From positions 124,001-188,000 of the forward strand of contig NZ_OBMO01000005.1 of NCBI RefSeq assembly GCF_900217905.1: 64,000 nt of DNA. Reading direction: 5' to 3'. Below the pieces are notes generated by a model. It did no database searches, was not told the DNA's origin, and was given only the letters and a program-made list of their open reading frames with translations. Made by a program: the position numbers and the translations under genes. How positions within the stretch are numbered: position 1 is the stretch's first letter; each line of letters begins with the position of its first letter. This document shows, one piece after another, positions 62,652-64,000 of this stretch. This stretch comes from Alloalcanivorax xenomutans (GTDB lineage: Bacteria > Pseudomonadota > Gammaproteobacteria > Pseudomonadales > Alcanivoracaceae).

Positions 62652-63827
62652 ATGGTGAAACAAAGCGATTTACGCGTGCTGTTCGTCGTCGACGCCATGA
62701 AGGGACGCAATGGGGTCGGTGCCTACTTCCAGGATCTGGTGGCGCATTTGCAGGATCGGGTGGCGCGGGTGGAACTGGTCTCGCCCAGCCTCGAGGATCC
62801 GCACCCCTGTCAGGGGGCGTCCATTCCCATTCCCGGCGATGCCACTCAGCGGCTTTTCTTTCCCAAAATGCGTGAGCTGACCGCGCTGATGTGGGAAATG
62901 AAACCCCATGTGGTGGTGATCCCCGGTCCCGGGATCTTTTCCTTGGGGGCCTATTGGGCCGCCGGCAAACTGGGTATCCCCGTCTGTGTCACTTTTCAGA
63001 CCGATTACGACAAACTGGTGCAGCTCTATTGGGGGCCGCGCCTGGCGCGTCTGGCTGGCGGTTTTCTGAACTGGCTGAACCGGACCCTGTTCCGTGGCAG
63101 CAGCGCGGTGGTGACCATCAGCGAGGACATGCTCGGCAAGGCGCGACAGGCCGGCGCTCGCCATCCGCAGCTGGTGGGTACGCCGCTGGCGCCGGAATTC
63201 GTGCACACGCCGGTGACGCCGCTGGCGGACACGGTGTCCTCGGTGCTGTATGTGGGCCGGCTGGCGGCGGAGAAGAACATTGACCGCTTCCTGGAACTGG
63301 CGGCGGCCCGCCCGGAGATGACCTTTACCGTGGCCGGGGACGGCCCCCAGAGGGACAAAGTGGAGGCCGCCACCGAACGCTTTCCCAATCTGCGGTATCT
63401 GGGCTGGTGCGATCGCGCCACCGTGGTACGGGCATTGGATGACGCCCAGGTGCTGATCCTGCCTTCCACGGTGGAAGCGTTCGGCACCGTGGCGCTGGAA
63501 GCGTTGGCCCGGGAGCGCCTGGTGATCACGGCGCCGGCTTGCGGCATCAATCAATGGCCGGCGCTGGGGGCGGCGTTGGTGGTGCAGGGCCGCGATCAGA
63601 GTCTGGCGCAGGCGTTGGCGGAGCTGGAGGCGAAAAGCGCCGGCAGCCGGGCGCTGCGTGCCCGTAGCGGCCGATCCGCCGCCGTGCTGATGAACGAACA
63701 GGCGGTGGGGCACTGGCTGCGGGTGCTGGAACAGTGCGCCGGCCAGGCCCAGTCGCTGCCGAAGCCGTGGCCGTCGCCGACCCTGGCGCTGTTGCGGCGG
63801 CTTTCCACTCAGGCACGGGTGAGTTGA
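62652..63827 (+). CDS. Glycosyltransferase family 4-like protein
   Basis: 391 aa, GT-B fold. The N-terminal domain opens LRVLFVVDAMKGRNGVGAYF and has SLGAYWAAGKLGIPVCVTFQ then TDYDKLVQLYWGP, also found in SqdX/diacylglycerol-glucosyltransferase-like enzymes. The C-terminal nucleotide-sugar domain has VLYVGRLAAEKNIDRFLELA, FTVAGDGPQRDKVE and LILPSTVEAFGTVALEALAR. A membrane lipid acceptor is possible. TGATG overlap couples it to the next gene. Upstream, TTGTCAC-AAAA-TCGACAT weakly resembles a Pho box. Confidence 0.9.
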   Translation: MVKQSDLRVLFVVDAMKGRNGVGAYFQDLVAHLQDRVARVELVSPSLEDPHPCQGASIPIPGDATQRLFFPKMRELTALMWEMKPHVVVIPGPGIFSLGAYWAAGKLGIPVCVTFQTDYDKLVQLYWGPRLARLAGGFLNWLNRTLFRGSSAVVTISEDMLGKARQAGARHPQLVGTPLAPEFVHTPVTPLADTVSSVLYVGRLAAEKNIDRFLELAAARPEMTFTVAGDGPQRDKVEAATERFPNLRYLGWCDRATVVRALDDAQVLILPSTVEAFGTVALEALARERLVITAPACGINQWPALGAALVVQGRDQSLAQALAELEAKSAGSRALRARSGRSAAVLMNEQAVGHWLRVLEQCAGQAQSLPKPWPSPTLALLRRLSTQARVS

Positions 63828-64000
63828 TGGCACCGGTTCTGGTTTCGGTGCATGACGTGATGCCGGAGACCCGCGCCGCGGTGTCGTCGCTGCTGGCCGT
63901 TCTGGACGGGCTGCCGGCGGAGGCGGTGACCCTGCTGGTGGTGCCCGGCCGGGACTGGAGCGAGGACGATCTGTGCTGGCTGCGTGATCTGGCGGGGCGC
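63827..64000 (+). CDS. DUF2334 polysaccharide-deacetylase-like protein, N-terminal part
   Basis: Only 58 codons are visible; the gene runs off the right edge. MAPVLVSVHDVMPETRAAVS has the SVHDV opening with the metal-binding HD of DUF2334 deacetylase-like proteins, followed by LLVVPGRDWSEDDLCWLRDL. The ATG overlaps the stop of the glycosyltransferase, so both probably act on the same glycan or glycolipid. Confidence 0.78.
   Translation, partial: MAPVLVSVHDVMPETRAAVSSLLAVLDGLPAEAVTLLVVPGRDWSEDDLCWLRDLAGR

Overview
The window is a gene-dense, GC-rich gammaproteobacterial chromosome segment with no rRNA, phage genes, transposase or CRISPR. Gene content and order point to an Alcanivorax/Alloalcanivorax-like marine hydrocarbon degrader. 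The evidence is a complete Na+-translocating NADH:quinone reductase operon, an acyclic-terpene (atu) cluster, psrA and tesB fatty-acid genes, and a backbone (lexA, topA, DUF6586, psrA, nagZ, MTIP, mfd, gap, nqr) that I recognise from Pseudomonas. The genus is an inference and was not tested by any search.

Layout. 1-8.0 kb: atuABCDEF on the minus strand (atuF runs off the left edge), divergent from a TetR regulator (atuR), with a perfect 8+8 bp palindrome between them. 8.1-8.4 kb: tRNA-Val(UAC) and tRNA-Asp(GUC) with their promoter and a terminator. 8.5-16.8 kb: a 35-aa acidic micro-ORF, an unknown coiled-coil protein, a double-CNB/rhodanese protein, nadK, a DUF1315 protein, pepN and a DUF1329 protein, the last three overlapping by one base. 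17-23 kb: pyrD, rmf, rlmKL with a coupled glutaredoxin-like gene, tatD with a DUF1499 gene, and a 268-bp MITE-like element. 23-35 kb: lexA with its SOS box, a CNB protein, a universal stress protein, topA, DUF6586, a CNNM/CorC protein, psrA with a clear autoregulatory site, an L,D-transpeptidase-fold protein, nagZ, mscS, hpt and an MTIP-type phosphorylase. 35-43.7 kb looks like an insertion into the Pseudomonas-like order: a DUF72 protein, an unknown 396-aa protein, a decayed gene, a leucine dehydrogenase plus 2-oxoacid dehydrogenase E1alpha-E1beta-E2 operon, and a YhiN-type flavoprotein. 43.8-58 kb: mfd, tesB, gap, nqrABCDEF-apbE-nqrM. 58-64 kb: a GNAT-C39 fusion, a patatin, a glycerophosphodiesterase, a sulfotransferase, a glycosyltransferase and a truncated DUF2334 deacetylase-like gene.

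How they work together. The atu cluster and the leucine-dehydrogenase/oxoacid-dehydrogenase operon both feed branched acyl-CoAs into beta-oxidation. PsrA and TesB manage acyl-CoA pools. Na+-NQR, with its flavin transferase ApbE and maturation factor NqrM, re-oxidises NADH and makes a sodium gradient. LexA, TopA and Mfd form a DNA-maintenance group. The 59-64 kb block looks like membrane-lipid or surface-glycan remodelling.

The least explained content is intergenic. Seven REP/REPIN-like loci are present. A second family has inverted ends built from a GTTAACAGTTAATAGTGAATAG-like word, encloses hairpins or a REPIN, and supplies the last codons of two genes. A MITE-like element has 31-bp inverted ends and related half copies. 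A 61-bp sequence is directly repeated between nqrF and apbE. No complete new defence or biosynthetic system was found; the best candidates for novelty are these repeat families, the 35-aa acidic ORF, the coiled-coil/Cys-cluster gene beside the CNB-rhodanese gene, and the unpartnered GNAT-C39 fusion.
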